This document shows, one piece after another, positions 37,727 through 47,349 of a stretch of 64,000 nucleotides of DNA. This DNA comes from Brumicola pallidula DSM 14239 = ACAM 615. GTDB taxonomy: Bacteria; Pseudomonadota; Gammaproteobacteria; Enterobacterales; Alteromonadaceae. The DNA is taken from NCBI RefSeq assembly GCF_000428905.1, contig NZ_AUAV01000012.1:1-64000 (forward strand), read 5' to 3'. The notes beneath the pieces were generated by a model that made no database searches, was not told the origin of the DNA, and saw nothing but the letters and a program-made list of their open reading frames with translations. A program made the position numbers and the translations under genes. Position 1 is the stretch's first letter, and every line of letters starts with the position of its first letter.

Positions 37727-37986
37727 TTTTTTACCATCGCCTCTTGGATAACCTCTGCCTTAAGACGCTCTTCGGCATACATCTTCTTAAGCCTGCGGTT
37801 TTCGTCTTCTAACTCTTTCATCCTTGTCATGAGTGACGCATCCATACCGCCATACTTGGTTCGCCATTTATAAAATGACGAGTTGCTCATACCGTGTTCT
37901 CTGCACAATTCAGGGATCGGTACGCCATTGTCTGCTTGCTTCAATATCGCCATTATCTGGCTATCGGTAAAGTGTGCTTTTTTCAT
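37720..37986 (-). CDS. IS3-family OrfA, 88 aa
   Basis: A helix-turn-helix ([20 protein letters not shown], then [20 protein letters not shown]) is followed by a leucine-zipper-like helix ([20 protein letters not shown]), typical of the IS407-type OrfA. It overlaps OrfB by 7 bp. Confidence 0.92.
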   Translation of the reverse strand: MKKAHFTDSQIMAILKQADNGVPIPELCREHGMSNSSFYKWRTKYGGMDASLMTRMKELEDENRRLKKMYAEERLKAEVIQEAMVKKW

Positions 37987-38032
37987 AATTTTCTCCAGTA
38001 TTTAGGATAAGAGAAAATTCTACTTTTTACCT

Positions 38033-38422
38033 CTATTGATTTGTGGGGGGATTACCACACCATGAATCGCCAAAAAGCACACCAAACATATATAGAATGA
38101 TGCTAATTATTGGAAAGCCAATTAAAAACCAAACACCCGCACCAGCCGCATCCATAGGAACTACTTTCTGTATTCCAAGGTATATCGTGATGAATATTAT
38201 TAATATCGCTAGACCCAAGCCAATGTAACCAAAAGTAAACCTACGAACACTCCAGTTAGGCTTTATAACTAAAGCGCCTATAGAAAAAATTAAGGAAGGG
38301 AATATCAAATATAATGCAGGCTTAGTTAGTTCACCAAAACTGCCATTAGCGATGATAATAAGTAATATAGACAATAAAAATAGAATAACTAAGTTTAGCT
38401 TTGCAATAGTCACAATAAACAA
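38033..38422 (-). pseudogene. four-helix membrane protein, C-terminus cut by IS3
   Basis: Four hydrophobic helices (about residues 8-26, 35-52, 65-85, 95-118) make this a small integral membrane protein. The last residues CGNPPTNQ are encoded by the IS3 terminal repeat (left of 38060), so the true C-terminus was lost or replaced. The gene behind which it sits ends 10 bp upstream. Family unknown. The pair may be an immunity-type module. Confidence 0.6.
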
Positions 38423-38431
38423 TCCTTACTT

Positions 38432-38939
38432 TCAAATGCTGCTACATTTAGCTACATTAACTGATTTATTTAACCTGGGTGCGATTTTGAATTTTTGAAA
38501 TAACTCAATATTATCTTGAAATGAGACACATTTTAGTTTTAATAGTTCATTTGGATTTAGTCCAAACGTATCAGAGTAAGTTTCTATTGAGTCTAATTCA
38601 GAGCGGAACTCACTGGCAATATCAAATCTTTCAAGCGCTACAACCCAGTAAATTAAGTCTCTTCCAAACATGTCTTTTGAATTAAATTTCACGCTATTCT
38701 GTAATAGCCAATGAATTGTGTTTGAATCCTTAAGATTTAGAGCAATAATCAAACTTGTTCCGTTTAGTTTGGCTCCTATTCTCAGCATTTGGGTTAGCAC
38801 GTCCACTGATCCCGCTCTCATTATCATGCGATTAGTCAGTTCTACTAAGTCATCCTTCGAGGTTAGTTGTTTAATTCTACTCTCAGCATTAATCCATTCC
38901 TTTTGTTCAATTAATTCGAGTATTGAGTTAATATTTGTG
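38432..38939 (-). pseudogene. unknown ankyrin-like protein, N-terminus cut by IS66
   Basis: The frame ends at 38432 and stays open to the IS66 border at 38939 (..NINSILELIEQKEWINAES..). No start codon earlier than MIMRAGS (38827) exists in the surviving part, and that ATG lies in mid-protein. The text (LNLKDSNTIHWLLQNSVKFNSKDMFGRDLIYW pattern) resembles irregular ankyrin repeats. It is the left flank of IS66 copy 1; the missing half is not at the right flank. Confidence 0.6.
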
Positions 38940-39015
38940 TCAGTCGTTAGAACTACACATGTGCTAAGCGTTTAAAATATCAGACAATAAGGTTTTCAAC
39001 CACTGAGAACCAAAC

Positions 39016-39360
39016 ATGACTAAACTTACAACCAAACAATGGCAAGACATAATGCAGGCCCATGCCGAGTATGCTGGCACAAACAAACAGTTCTGCTGTG
39101 AGCACAACATTCCCGTGCAGACATTTTATTCTCGTTGCCATTATATGGGGCTTGCTAAGCCTGCGCACAGTAAAAAAAGAAGCGCTAAGAAACAAACCGC
39201 GTCACCGGTAGCAATTGCGCAAGCAAATCAATTTATTAAAGCGCAAATATCGCCCATGCCAAGCAAGATTATTCTACAAACGCAGCATGCGCAGTTATCA
39301 TTATCAACACAATGCGATCCTGTTTGGCTAGCCACCTTGCTAAAAGGACTTGCCGCATGA
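39016..39360 (+). CDS. tnpA: IS66 accessory protein TnpA, 114 aa
   Basis: A helix-turn-helix protein of the IS66 TnpA type: KQWQDIMQAHAEYAGTNKQ..., then CEHNIPVQTFYSRCHYMGL. It ends with the conserved QCDPVWLATLLKGLAA. Its stop overlaps the tnpB start (ATGA). Confidence 0.9.
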   Translation: MTKLTTKQWQDIMQAHAEYAGTNKQFCCEHNIPVQTFYSRCHYMGLAKPAHSKKRSAKKQTASPVAIAQANQFIKAQISPMPSKIILQTQHAQLSLSTQCDPVWLATLLKGLAA

Positions 39361-39704
39361 GAATGTTCGTTGACCCCAGGGCGGTATATTTATACCCTAA
39401 GACGGTGGATTTCAGGCTGCAATTTAACGGACTTGCATTAACCGTCGAGCAAGAGCTTGATGTGCCATTAATGTCTGGCGCGTTATTTGTTTTTACCAAC
39501 CGCACTCGCAAGCGCCTCAAAATCCTCTACTGGGATAGCACTGGTTTAGCCATGTGGACAAAGCGCTTAGAGAAAGAAGCGTTTAAGTGGCCTAGCAGCA
39601 CGCAAACGTCTATCAGTTTGACTGAGCAGCAACTTAATAGTCTGCTAGGCGGCTTTAATATTCATGGTCACCAGCCCTTGTTCTATGCGTCTGCGGGCTT
39701 ATAA
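39357..39704 (+). CDS. tnpB: IS66 accessory protein TnpB (Orf2), 115 aa
   Basis: It starts at the ATG overlapping the tnpA stop: MRMFVDPRAVYLYPKTVDFR, then the family motif GALFVFTNRTRKRLKILYWDSTGLAMW and FKWP. A longer frame from 39312 is not the true start. TnpB is required for IS66 transposition; its activity is unknown. Confidence 0.92.
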   Translation: MRMFVDPRAVYLYPKTVDFRLQFNGLALTVEQELDVPLMSGALFVFTNRTRKRLKILYWDSTGLAMWTKRLEKEAFKWPSSTQTSISLTEQQLNSLLGGFNIHGHQPLFYASAGL

Positions 39705-39767
39705 CATCAGATCATAAGCACAGATTATTGATCACGATTTAGTCTAAGTAAAAACAACACCTTAGCC

Positions 39768-41372
39768 ATGGTTTGCGGTAAAATGCATGCTATGAAAACA
39801 CGTACCGAACAGTCTTACAATCAACGCGAAAAGCGCATTAAGCTCTTGGATGAGAAAGATCTTGAGCAAGGCTTGTCGGTGGATGAAGCAAAAGAGTTAA
39901 TAGGTTTACAGCGTGCGCATTTAGGGTTTTTGCAAGAGCAGTTTAGACTAGCGAAACATAAGTTGTTTGCCAGTAAAAATGAAGCCTACCCTGGTCAAGG
40001 CGAGCTGTTTAACGAAGCGGAAGACATTGCCCAGCAAAGTGAAGCTGAATTGGCGGATGAAGCGCAGTTCACTGAATATACCGCTAAGCGCAAAAAGCGT
40101 AATCGAAATGTCGTTGATGACACGGTTGAGCGTGAAGTGGTGATACACGATATTGATGAGGCCGATAAAACCTGCGATTGCTGCCAAGGCCAAATGCATG
40201 TCATGGGTAAAGATGTCACTGAAAAGCTAGAATATGTACCGGCGACAATTAAAGTCATTGAAAACCATCGCTTAAAATACGCGTGCCGCACTTGTGAGAA
40301 GAATGGCAGCAAGACACCTATTAAGCAAGCGCCGCCCGCACCTAGCATTTTACCTAAGAGTTATGCCACGCCCAGCTTAATTGCCCAAATCATTGTCAGT
40401 AAATTCCAATATGGCTTACCGCTTTATCGATTGGAGACCATGCTGGGTCACATTGGCATTCATATATCGCGGCAAACCATGTCAGATTGGCTCATCAAAA
40501 TTAGCGCCTTATTCAAACCCATTACCTATGAGCCTTGGCATGACATATTGCTTAAGCAAGACTATGTTCGTTGTGATGAAACCACCATGATAGTGGTAGG
40601 CGATGACAATGTGAAATCGTACATGTGGGTGTATAACTGCGGTGCAGACTCGCCTGCAGGAAACATTAACGGGGATGATACACCCAATATTGTGCTGTAT
40701 GATTATCAGCCCAGCCGTGCGGGCAAATGTGCCGCGGACTTCTTACGTGGCTATGAGGGCTATTTAGGGGTTGACGGGTATGCTGGCTATCACCTTACAC
40801 TGGCACAATTAGTAGCCTGCTTGGCGCACATGCGCCGCAAATTCGTAGAGGCTAAAAAGATGCAGGGTAAAAACGCCAAAGTGGGTAAAGCGGATTGGGC
40901 ACTTAACCAGATTCAAAAACTGTATCGCATTGAAAAGCAAATCAAAGATAAAACGGTTGAAGAGCGCTACCGTATTAGGCAAGAGCAAAGTCTGCCCTTG
41001 CTAGTGCAATTTAAGACATGGCTAGACAAGTCTAGCTTAACGGTATTACCTCAGAGTCTACTTGGCAAAGCGATTAATTATGCGCTCAACCAATGGGCCA
41101 AGTTTATTCGCTATATCGAAGATGGACGAATTGATATAGACAATAACCGCTCAGAAAGCGCCATAAAGCCGTTTGTTATCGGAAGAAAGGCATGGCTCAT
41201 AAGTCAAACATCGAAAGGTGCGAACGCAAGTGCTATTCTTTATTCAATCATAGAAACCGCTAAGGCATGCGGCATCAAGCCCTACGATTACTTGATGTAC
41301 GTTATGCAGAAAATGATGGAAGGTAACGTCAATCCAGAAGAAATACTACCTTGGAAAGTGAACTTAGGTTAG
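39768..41372 (+). CDS. tnpC: IS66 transposase TnpC, 534 aa
   Basis: An N-terminal coiled coil ([27 protein letters not shown]) is followed by a zinc-binding segment (CDCCQG and CRTCEKNG) and the DDE core ([19 protein letters not shown], and the glutamate in [17 protein letters not shown]). The C-terminus ILPWKVNLG is typical. ATG 39792 (MKTRTEQ) is an alternative start. It is unbroken. Confidence 0.93.
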   Translation: MVCGKMHAMKTRTEQSYNQREKRIKLLDEKDLEQGLSVDEAKELIGLQRAHLGFLQEQFRLAKHKLFASKNEAYPGQGELFNEAEDIAQQSEAELADEAQFTEYTAKRKKRNRNVVDDTVEREVVIHDIDEADKTCDCCQGQMHVMGKDVTEKLEYVPATIKVIENHRLKYACRTCEKNGSKTPIKQAPPAPSILPKSYATPSLIAQIIVSKFQYGLPLYRLETMLGHIGIHISRQTMSDWLIKISALFKPITYEPWHDILLKQDYVRCDETTMIVVGDDNVKSYMWVYNCGADSPAGNINGDDTPNIVLYDYQPSRAGKCAADFLRGYEGYLGVDGYAGYHLTLAQLVACLAHMRRKFVEAKKMQGKNAKVGKADWALNQIQKLYRIEKQIKDKTVEERYRIRQEQSLPLLVQFKTWLDKSSLTVLPQSLLGKAINYALNQWAKFIRYIEDGRIDIDNNRSESAIKPFVIGRKAWLISQTSKGANASAILYSIIETAKACGIKPYDYLMYVMQKMMEGNVNPEEILPWKVNLG

Positions 41373-41391
41373 TGTAGTTCTAACGACTGAC

Positions 41392-42063
41392 ACATTATTT
41401 TATTACAAAGCACGGGTTTATCATCCTAAATTAGGCCGCTTCATGCAAACCGACCCCATTGGTTATGAGGGTGGGATGAATTGGTATGCTTATGTGGGGA
41501 ATGATCCGGTTAATATGACAGACCCAACTGGTATGTATGGCAGAGGTAACGGTTGGAGTGATGAAGACTGGGAGAAATTCGATGCCGCACAGCAACAAGC
41601 AGCGAGTGATATGTCTTCAACAGCCTCTTCAATGCGCGATCAAGCTGCTGGGCTGAAGGATGGAGCAACAAGTGCAGATGGATACTCCGCATCTGAAATT
41701 AACTCAATGGCTGATAATTTGGATGCTGGCGCAACAGCACTCAATGATGATGGTTCGGGTGGGTATACTGCAAACGCGGTATCAAGTTTTGATGATCCGA
41801 ACCAATATGGTGAAGGTGCTTTAGGAGGGAGAACTACTACAATGGCTACTGAGCATCATGATTTTACTAACTCTAATACATCTAGATTACAATGGAATGT
41901 TGGGCATGAGTCCTTGCATAATGCTGGGATGTCTCATCCGAAGTGGAGAGGGTTTGTGCCATATAGGTACGGTTCATTTGGTCAAGCGAAGTCTTTTGAA
42001 GCCTTACCTCAGAGCAGAAGGGCTTCAAATCCAGATCATGTGCTAAAAAGGGTATACCCGTGA
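41392..42063 (+). pseudogene. orphan Rhs C-terminal tip 1 with a metzincin-like protease motif
   Basis: The frame begins at the IS66 border and reads the end of the Rhs core ([36 protein letters not shown]), then a variable tip. Counted from Met at 41443, residues 155-165 are [11 protein letters not shown], the HExxHxxGxxH zinc-protease pattern of metzincins. The rest of the Rhs shell (over 1000 residues) is missing, so the tip cannot be delivered as it stands but may be swapped into a full rhs gene by recombination in the core. Its stop overlaps the next gene's GTG. Confidence 0.85.
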
Positions 42064-42452
42064 GGAATATCATCACAGCTATTCTGTTCTTTTTTGCTAT
42101 CAATGAATGCTATGCAGGCGGGTGCTCATACACTGAAGATATGATGAGAAAAAATAGCGAGAAATACGGAAAGCTATTAAAAATAGACATCGAGAAAATT
42201 GAAATTGGCTACGGAGTTAATATGAGCGTGCCTTTTTCCATAGAAGATAGTGAACTTCAACAGGCTTATGTTGTGAAAAAGGACTGGAGGAATGATAAAG
42301 AGCTATTTGTATTCCCGATATCCATGTATCAAGAAAATAAAGAGCTAAATGGTTGGTTCAATATAAGTGAAGATTTGTTTTCGAATATAGCTCTATATAT
42401 AGACTATGGGGAAGGATGTAGTTTCACGATCAGGAAAGCAATCAAACATTAG
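42060..42452 (+). CDS. putative periplasmic immunity protein for Rhs tip 1, 130 aa
   Basis: GTG 42060 overlaps the toxin stop (GTGA), so the two are coupled. Residues 1-19 are a signal peptide ending YAGG. The mature protein is small and soluble with two or three cysteines. Immunity genes directly follow Rhs toxin tips. Export implies the toxin acts, or must be neutralised, in the periplasm, matching a protease that attacks envelope proteins. Family not recognised. Confidence 0.7.
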   Translation: MRNIITAILFFFAINECYAGGCSYTEDMMRKNSEKYGKLLKIDIEKIEIGYGVNMSVPFSIEDSELQQAYVVKKDWRNDKELFVFPISMYQENKELNGWFNISEDLFSNIALYIDYGEGCSFTIRKAIKH

Positions 42453-42562
42453 AGTTTGAACTAAACTGTGACTTGCATGCTTTATGTGAATTATATTCCT
42501 TGAATCCAAGGCATCGCTCGTGCGGGGCTTTGGATCCAATTTAAATTATGCTGGCCGTGAAT

Positions 42563-42856
42563 TTAAAAAAAAGAGAGATACTCGCCAACAGTCATATGCT
42601 TAGATTCATCAAATTCACTAGACTCTATACATTTACCCGACAACCCTTGGTCACTCATATCTGAACAACCAGATAATCCTGTGGGATCACTCATATTAAC
42701 CGGATCATTCCCAACATAAGCATACCAATTCATCCCATCTTCATAACCAATGGGGTCGGTTTGCATGAAACGGCCTAATTCAGGATGATAGACCCGTGCT
42801 TTGTAATAATATAATCGGAATGATGAACCAACATTCTGACTAACCAACTGCTTCAT
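42563..42856 (-). pseudogene. orphan Rhs tip 2 (short tail)
   Basis: It reads [40 protein letters not shown] and [10 protein letters not shown], the same core end as tip 1, followed by only about 30 residues ([11 protein letters not shown].. to TVGEYLSFF). A TAG lies a few codons upstream of the ATG, so no shell is attached. No immunity gene is recognisable to its left. It is in the opposite direction to tips 1, 3 and 4. Confidence 0.8.
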
Positions 42857-42943
42857 ATTAAGCGACTTTTGTTGGGGTGGCTATGAGTTACCTGAAAATA
42901 TTGTATATTTTACATTATCGCGTTTAGCAAAGGGGATCTCCTT

Positions 42944-43357
42944 ATGAAAGGTTCATTACGCTTGTTCTATTGTTCTCGTTGCTATTCAAACACCGTTATA
43001 TGTTCAAGTTGTGATAGAGGCAACATATATTGTCACTCTGCTTGCAGCTATTTTGCACGCAAAATCACGCTTCAACGAGCCTCTAGAAAATATCAAGCTA
43101 CCCGCATTGGTCGTCTAAATAATGCCACTAGACAGCAGCGCTTTAGGACAAGACAAAAGCAAAAAGTAACGCATCAGGGTTCCAATACTTTACCTTGCTA
43201 TGCTGTAGTGCCCATAAAGCATGATAAAGAGGTTAAAGATGCTAATAACATCGCTGATTTAACGACATGCCATTTCTGTTTAAGAAATACTGCTAATTGC
43301 TTAAGAATATTTTATTTGTATACGGGTAACCTTAAGCATCCAGCTAAACCCAAATAA
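42944..43357 (+). CDS. cysteine-rich zinc-finger protein of a tyrosine-recombinase module, 137 aa
   Basis: Repeated cysteine pairs (CSRCYSNTVICSSCDRGNIYC) suggest zinc knuckles in the first 45 residues, followed by a very basic stretch (RTRQKQKVTHQGS) fit for nucleic-acid binding, and a later CHFC pair. It is the first of three same-strand genes ending in a tyrosine recombinase. Proteins with this opening are known as companions of integrases in small mobile modules; the role is unknown. Confidence 0.7.
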   Translation: MKGSLRLFYCSRCYSNTVICSSCDRGNIYCHSACSYFARKITLQRASRKYQATRIGRLNNATRQQRFRTRQKQKVTHQGSNTLPCYAVVPIKHDKEVKDANNIADLTTCHFCLRNTANCLRIFYLYTGNLKHPAKPK

Positions 43358-43395
43358 CTTGAAACAGCTGAGTTAATATTGACTAAATTAGTTAG

Positions 43396-43872
43396 GTGAA
43401 ACCCATGCATGAAGAAATATTTGGACAGCTAACGGTTGAAGATATGTATATCAAGCAAGCGTTCGATTTCTATCGAGACTGCCTACTTGGCAGTGACAAC
43501 AAGCGCCTAATTGCATCTTCACTAACAACGATACCCACCGAGCTACAATCTCACGCTTACACAGGGATTTGTGACCGCACTTTAGGTTTACACATCCCTA
43601 ACGGAAGAACACTCGAAGGTGGCGCTATTCGTGATCAACTTCAACATTGCGGATTATTAACAGCGAAAGGCGGGGAATTATTTCGTGGCTGTGTTGTTTT
43701 TCCAAAGCGTGATGAATTTGGTCATTTCGTTTCAGCCGTTGGCTATCGTTATGGTCGGGTTCGTTCATGGCAACCCGCTGTTATCCGCTGGCACAAACCT
43801 GAGTTGGGTCAATTTGTTATAGACGGTATGAAACTTGTTAAGGAAATAGCCTATGCAAAAGCCAAGCACTAA
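43396..43872 (+). CDS. primase-like/DNA-binding protein of the recombinase module, 158 aa
   Basis: It sits between the zinc-finger protein and the recombinase and overlaps the latter's start by 20 bp. The text has a CDRTLGLHIPNGRTLEGGAIRDQLQ segment and GCVVFPKRDEFGHFVSAVGYRYGR, which recalls the catalytic-core strands of CHC2/Toprim primase-like proteins, but I see no full active site. The ATG follows ggtgaaaccc. The label is tentative. Confidence 0.55.
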   Translation: MKPMHEEIFGQLTVEDMYIKQAFDFYRDCLLGSDNKRLIASSLTTIPTELQSHAYTGICDRTLGLHIPNGRTLEGGAIRDQLQHCGLLTAKGGELFRGCVVFPKRDEFGHFVSAVGYRYGRVRSWQPAVIRWHKPELGQFVIDGMKLVKEIAYAKAKH

Positions 43873-44812
43873 TCGTTTATGGTGTTGTGTTCGCTACTAC
43901 TTGGCAATATGCCTCTCTCGTGGACAAGCTGATTATACCATTCGAGCCAAGAAATACAGCCTTAGAAAATTCTGTTCGTGGTGTTTTGTTCGAAACGTAT
44001 TTACTGCCCATGAGATTGATATCGCATTGATGGATGATTATATGGAATATTTCAATGCGTATCGCAAACCCAAGGACAACCAACCTATTTGTAAGGCCAA
44101 TAAGTACGCATTACTGCTGAATGTGAAAACTTTTATGGGGAAAATGCATAATCGAGGGGTAATTGAAAACAACCCCGTCGCGCATATTGAATTACCTTCA
44201 GTAGGTAGACCATTACCAAAAGCTATTTTCACCGCAGAAGAAGTTAAAAAAATTCTAGATCAACCGCTTATGCTTGGTGAAAAAGGACTTGTCGATAGAG
44301 TCATCCTTGAAACCTTTTTCGCTACAGGTATTCGCAGAGTTGAGCTAAGAGATCTCGATGTTGAAGATATCGATGTTAAGCAGCAACTTGTGCGTATTAG
44401 AAAAGGTAAAGGTGACAGAGAATACATATTGCCTATTAGTGAACGAGCATGTGAATGGATTGTGTTTTACCTTGCTAAGTTAAGACCTCAACTTGCCACC
44501 ATTACATCAGGCAGTGCACTTTTTCTAAACGATAAAGGAGCACGTTTTAGAGTCAACGGACTATCTGATACCGCTTCACGTTTTGTTCGACTTGCAGGTT
44601 TTAAACGTGGCGGAGCGTGTCACTTGTTTCGTCACTCAACAGCAACGATCATGTTAGACAATGGCGCTGACCTTCGTCATGTGCAAGAAATGCTCGGTCA
44701 TGCGAACATCTCCAGCACACAAATTTATACGTTTTTTTCACGCTCCAAGTTGACTGAGGTTTATAACAAAACTCACCCATCTGCGTTGATTGATAAGCGC
44801 TTCCATCAATAA
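43853..44812 (+). CDS. tyrosine recombinase (XerC/D-like), 319 aa
   Basis: An N-terminal SAM-like DNA-binding domain (SRGQADYTIRAKKYSLRKFC) precedes the catalytic domain with Arg161 (ATGIRRVEL), the HLFRHST box, GHANISSTQ and the nucleophile Tyr292 (TQIYT). All family residues are present, so it is probably active. It is the third gene of the module. A C-terminal piece of a close relative is found at 51.7 kb. Confidence 0.92.
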   Translation: MQKPSTNRLWCCVRYYLAICLSRGQADYTIRAKKYSLRKFCSWCFVRNVFTAHEIDIALMDDYMEYFNAYRKPKDNQPICKANKYALLLNVKTFMGKMHNRGVIENNPVAHIELPSVGRPLPKAIFTAEEVKKILDQPLMLGEKGLVDRVILETFFATGIRRVELRDLDVEDIDVKQQLVRIRKGKGDREYILPISERACEWIVFYLAKLRPQLATITSGSALFLNDKGARFRVNGLSDTASRFVRLAGFKRGGACHLFRHSTATIMLDNGADLRHVQEMLGHANISSTQIYTFFSRSKLTEVYNKTHPSALIDKRFHQ

Positions 44813-45020
44813 ATTTGAAAAATAACTTATAGTGTACGTTGTAAGATACCAATCATTAATGCGTTAAGGTCAGTAAAATATTAAAGTGGTAGCAGCCGAA
44901 GCGTTTGACGCTATGGCTACAGCGATGAATGTGGCAGGTAAAACCGAATCATTAATACAATCAAGATAATAGCAATTTAGCGCTTACTAAGGTAAAATTA
45001 AAAACAATAAAGGAGGCGTT

Positions 45021-45179
45021 ATGGCAACAACAGTTTCTAAACAAAACAGTGAAAAAAAAGTAAAATTCACTCCCAATATGGATAATTTCAAGGTTAGTTT
45101 GAGCTACGAAGGTCTTTTGCTGAAAAAGAGTAGTGAAGGTAAATCAATTGCAGATTTAAAACGTAAGTATGCGAGATAA
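45021..45179 (+). CDS. FicA/VbhA-type antitoxin, 52 aa
   Basis: A small protein behind a strong aaggagg site. It contains VSLSYEGLLLKK, which fits the (S/T)xxxE(G/N) inhibitory motif of Fic antitoxins (Ser-LSY-Glu-Gly); the glutamate blocks ATP gamma-phosphate binding in the partner. It overlaps the fic start by 11 bp, so the pair is coupled. This makes the next gene a class I (separately inhibited) Fic toxin. Confidence 0.85.
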   Translation: MATTVSKQNSEKKVKFTPNMDNFKVSLSYEGLLLKKSSEGKSIADLKRKYAR

Positions 45180-45762
45180 ATACGGGGTAGCCCACGATAA
45201 ATATTGCTATCCTGACTCCGACGTTTTAATTAACTTGTTAGATATCCGTGACTCTAATCTGCTGGATGAAGCAGAAGCCGAGTTCACCGCTGAACGCTAT
45301 AGAACCTATGAACCTTCCCAATCAGAACTTTTAGACTTTTCCTTCGAGCATTTAAGGCAGCTTCATCGTCACTTATTCCAAGATTTGTTTGCGTGGGCCG
45401 GAGAAACACGAGATGTGGATATTTCTAAGGGGGATACTCGCTTTTGTACTTGGACACGCATTGAGCCTGAAGCCAAAAAACTATTCAGAAGTATCCCTGC
45501 ACTAGCCGACTGCCATGACAAAAATGATGTCATTTATAAGGTCGCAGACTTGTTTTGTGAGCTGAATTTGCTTCACCCATTTAGAGAAGGAAACGGGCGA
45601 GTTCTTCGTTTCTTTTTTGAAGAGCTGTTATATAGCTTGGGATATGATGTTAGTTGGCCTCAAATTTCACAACAAGATTGGATTGATGCAAATATTGCAG
45701 GTGTGAACCTAGATCTCAGCCTTATTATTGTAATTTTTGAACAGGCGATAACTGAGCTATAA
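45169..45762 (+). CDS. fic: Fic-domain AMPylator (class I toxin), 197 aa
   Basis: The Fic motif HPFREGNGR starts at His136 and is followed by VLRFFFEE, giving the complete HxFx(D/E)GNGRxxR active site for nucleotide transfer to target hydroxyls. The flap region DTRFCTW is present. It has no internal inhibitory helix, consistent with the separate antitoxin upstream. It is placed directly ahead of an Rhs tip fragment, as a cargo inserted into the toxin cluster. Confidence 0.93.
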   Translation: MRDKYGVAHDKYCYPDSDVLINLLDIRDSNLLDEAEAEFTAERYRTYEPSQSELLDFSFEHLRQLHRHLFQDLFAWAGETRDVDISKGDTRFCTWTRIEPEAKKLFRSIPALADCHDKNDVIYKVADLFCELNLLHPFREGNGRVLRFFFEELLYSLGYDVSWPQISQQDWIDANIAGVNLDLSLIIVIFEQAITEL

Positions 45763-45763
45763 A

Positions 45764-46495
45764 TTAAGTTCTAAGCATACAGGATCATATTTACGATTAT
45801 ATTACTACAAAGCACGGATCTATCATCCAAAGCTAGGGCGGTTCCTGCAAACTGACCCTGTGGGTTATGAAGACCAGATGAATCTTTATGCTTATGTGGG
45901 GAATGATCCGGTTAACCACACTGACCCAACTGGAGAATTTACGTTTATTAGTGGTGGCTTTGGTGCTTTGGTTGGCGGAATTTCCGCGGGTGTCACTCAA
46001 ATGGTTTCTGATGTTGTTTCAGGTAAGGGCGTTTCATTAGATAGGACAATTGGGGCTGTTGCTGGAGGGGTTGTTTCAGGGGCTATCATAGGAATGACGG
46101 GAAATGTTACAGCTGGACTCGCTGCTGGTTCCGCGACAACCAGTGCCACTACTCAGCTTCTCGAAACCGGAAGTATAGATGGCTCCAAAGTAGTTGCTGA
46201 TACTGTGATGGGTACAACAATTGGTAAAGTGCTTCCTAATGTTAAAGTTCCCGGTTTAACTTCAGGGAATGGAAGCATGTCACGTGTTGCACAAACTCAG
46301 GGCAGCAGACTAAACAATGGGACAGCGCGTTCGTTTTCTGCTAAAACTGTCGGCAAGGCATCTATCGCAAACGTCGTAGGTGGTGTAGGAGTTGCTACGA
46401 CTAGTAATATATCTAATGCCCTTGGGTTTCCTGAGGGAGTGAATCAAGTGTTGGAGAATACAGGTAACTGTTTTCCTGCAAACCCTCACTGTTAA
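45764..46495 (+). pseudogene. orphan Rhs C-terminal tip 3 (glycine-rich)
   Basis: The open frame after the fic stop gives [39 protein letters not shown] and HTDPTG, then a long glycine/alanine-rich segment ([34 protein letters not shown]), which resembles the membrane-active pretoxin region of Rhs/CDI proteins, and a tail ending CFPANPHC. No shell or start codon is attached. The toxic activity is not recognisable. Confidence 0.8.
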
Positions 46496-46516
46496 AATGA
46501 TTAAATAAGCGAACTT

Positions 46517-46891
46517 ATGATTAACCTGTTGAAAAAGATACCTCTGCACCTTTATGGGGTGCGGGGCTTTTTAAAACTTACATTAAAATCAGGATTGCAA
46601 ATTGTTAAAGCAATTTTGATACTTTTTGTTGCTATGATGGTGCTAAACATCTTATCGAAAGGTTTTGGTGGTTTCATAATCTACCTAAGCTCCGTCGAAT
46701 ACTGGTCGCTACTCAGAGAAATCTTAGTATTTGTCATTTCGATATCACTTATTTTTCTGACTTTCGTGGTAGGGCGCAACTTCTACTTTTCAATAACATA
46801 TTGCTCTAAGAAGAAATTAAGCCTCTCAGATTTTTACGATAAGGAAAATAGCGAAATTCTCAAAATTTGGGACGGAGTTGGTAAAAAGTAA
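46517..46891 (+). CDS. putative membrane immunity protein for tip 3, 124 aa, end supplied by IS66
   Basis: It starts 21 bp after the tip 3 stop. Two hydrophobic segments (about residues 27-52 and 64-87) suggest an inner-membrane protein, matching a membrane-acting toxin. The TAA stop at 46889-46891 is part of the IS66-type terminal repeat gtaagcg, so the original C-terminus may have been longer. Family unknown. Confidence 0.65.
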   Translation: MINLLKKIPLHLYGVRGFLKLTLKSGLQIVKAILILFVAMMVLNILSKGFGGFIIYLSSVEYWSLLREILVFVISISLIFLTFVVGRNFYFSITYCSKKKLSLSDFYDKENSEILKIWDGVGKK

Positions 46892-47015
46892 GCGTCCGGC
46901 AATCCCACCTAGGTTTTAACATTATGCCATGGTAGCAATTGCTCGATGTTAACCTCAGCTTGACTAAGTTGCTCAAGCGTTGTCATCACATAGTCGAATG
47001 GCGTTAGTGTAGACC
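46888..47015 (-). mobile_element. IS66-type element remnant (end plus tnpC tail)
   Basis: The terminal repeat gtaagcgtccggcaatccca (46888-46907) is followed on the minus strand by the tnpC C-terminus, stop at 46909-46911, reading TPFDYVMTTLEQLSQAEVN and IEQLLPWHNVKT. Only about 35 codons remain. It is a different IS66 subtype from copies 1 and 2. The stretch from 47016 to 47225 shows no gene. Confidence 0.8.
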
Positions 47016-47218
47016 ACCACGCAGATATCATAACTTTTACCAAGTTATCTATCATAAGATCTGGGCATAATTTTCTATTTTCCCACGCTTCTATCGAACG
47101 CTAAATTTTCTTTGCCACGTTAACGTCATACGATTTCCCACTTCGCCATCATACCTTTTACCATTTTGTATCATAATCTCGACCAACTTCTCATCATTAG
47201 TCTTGTCGTTTTTTACCT

Positions 47219-47251
47219 AAAAAAAGAGCCAGATCCTGATAGAACTGGCTC
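47219..47251 (-). terminator. rho-independent terminator on the minus strand
   Basis: gagccag (47226-47232) pairs with ctggctc (47245-47251). On the minus strand the stem is followed by seven T residues. It lies outside IS66 copy 2 and would stop transcription leaving that element. Confidence 0.85.
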
Positions 47252-47349
47252 GGTATTGTGTTGTTTAGTGCCTAGTTATGATGCTTTTGACTGGCTATTT
47301 AGGGACTTGTTGGGTAATTAATTCCTTGGTGTCAGTCGTTAGAATTACA

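Larger units (their letters stand above)
36853..38059 (-). mobile_element. IS3-family element
   Basis: Imperfect inverted repeats tgaggtaatcccccca (36853) and, reversed, tgtggtaatcccccca (to 38059) enclose overlapping orfA and orfB on the minus strand. No clear target duplication was found. The right end has cut a membrane-protein gene. Confidence 0.85.
38940..41391 (+). mobile_element. IS66-family element, copy 1 (intact)
   Basis: gtcagtcgttagaactacac at 38940 and its exact reverse complement ending at 41391 are the terminal repeats. tnpA, tnpB and tnpC lie between in order and are uninterrupted. The 8-bp flanks differ, so no target duplication is left, which suggests recombination with another copy or an adjacent deletion after insertion. 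Confidence 0.92.

Noticed and set aside
45860-46495. Calling Rhs tip 3 a complete gene from the internal GTG
   Set aside because: The Rhs core motif continues upstream of that codon without a start, so it is a fragment.
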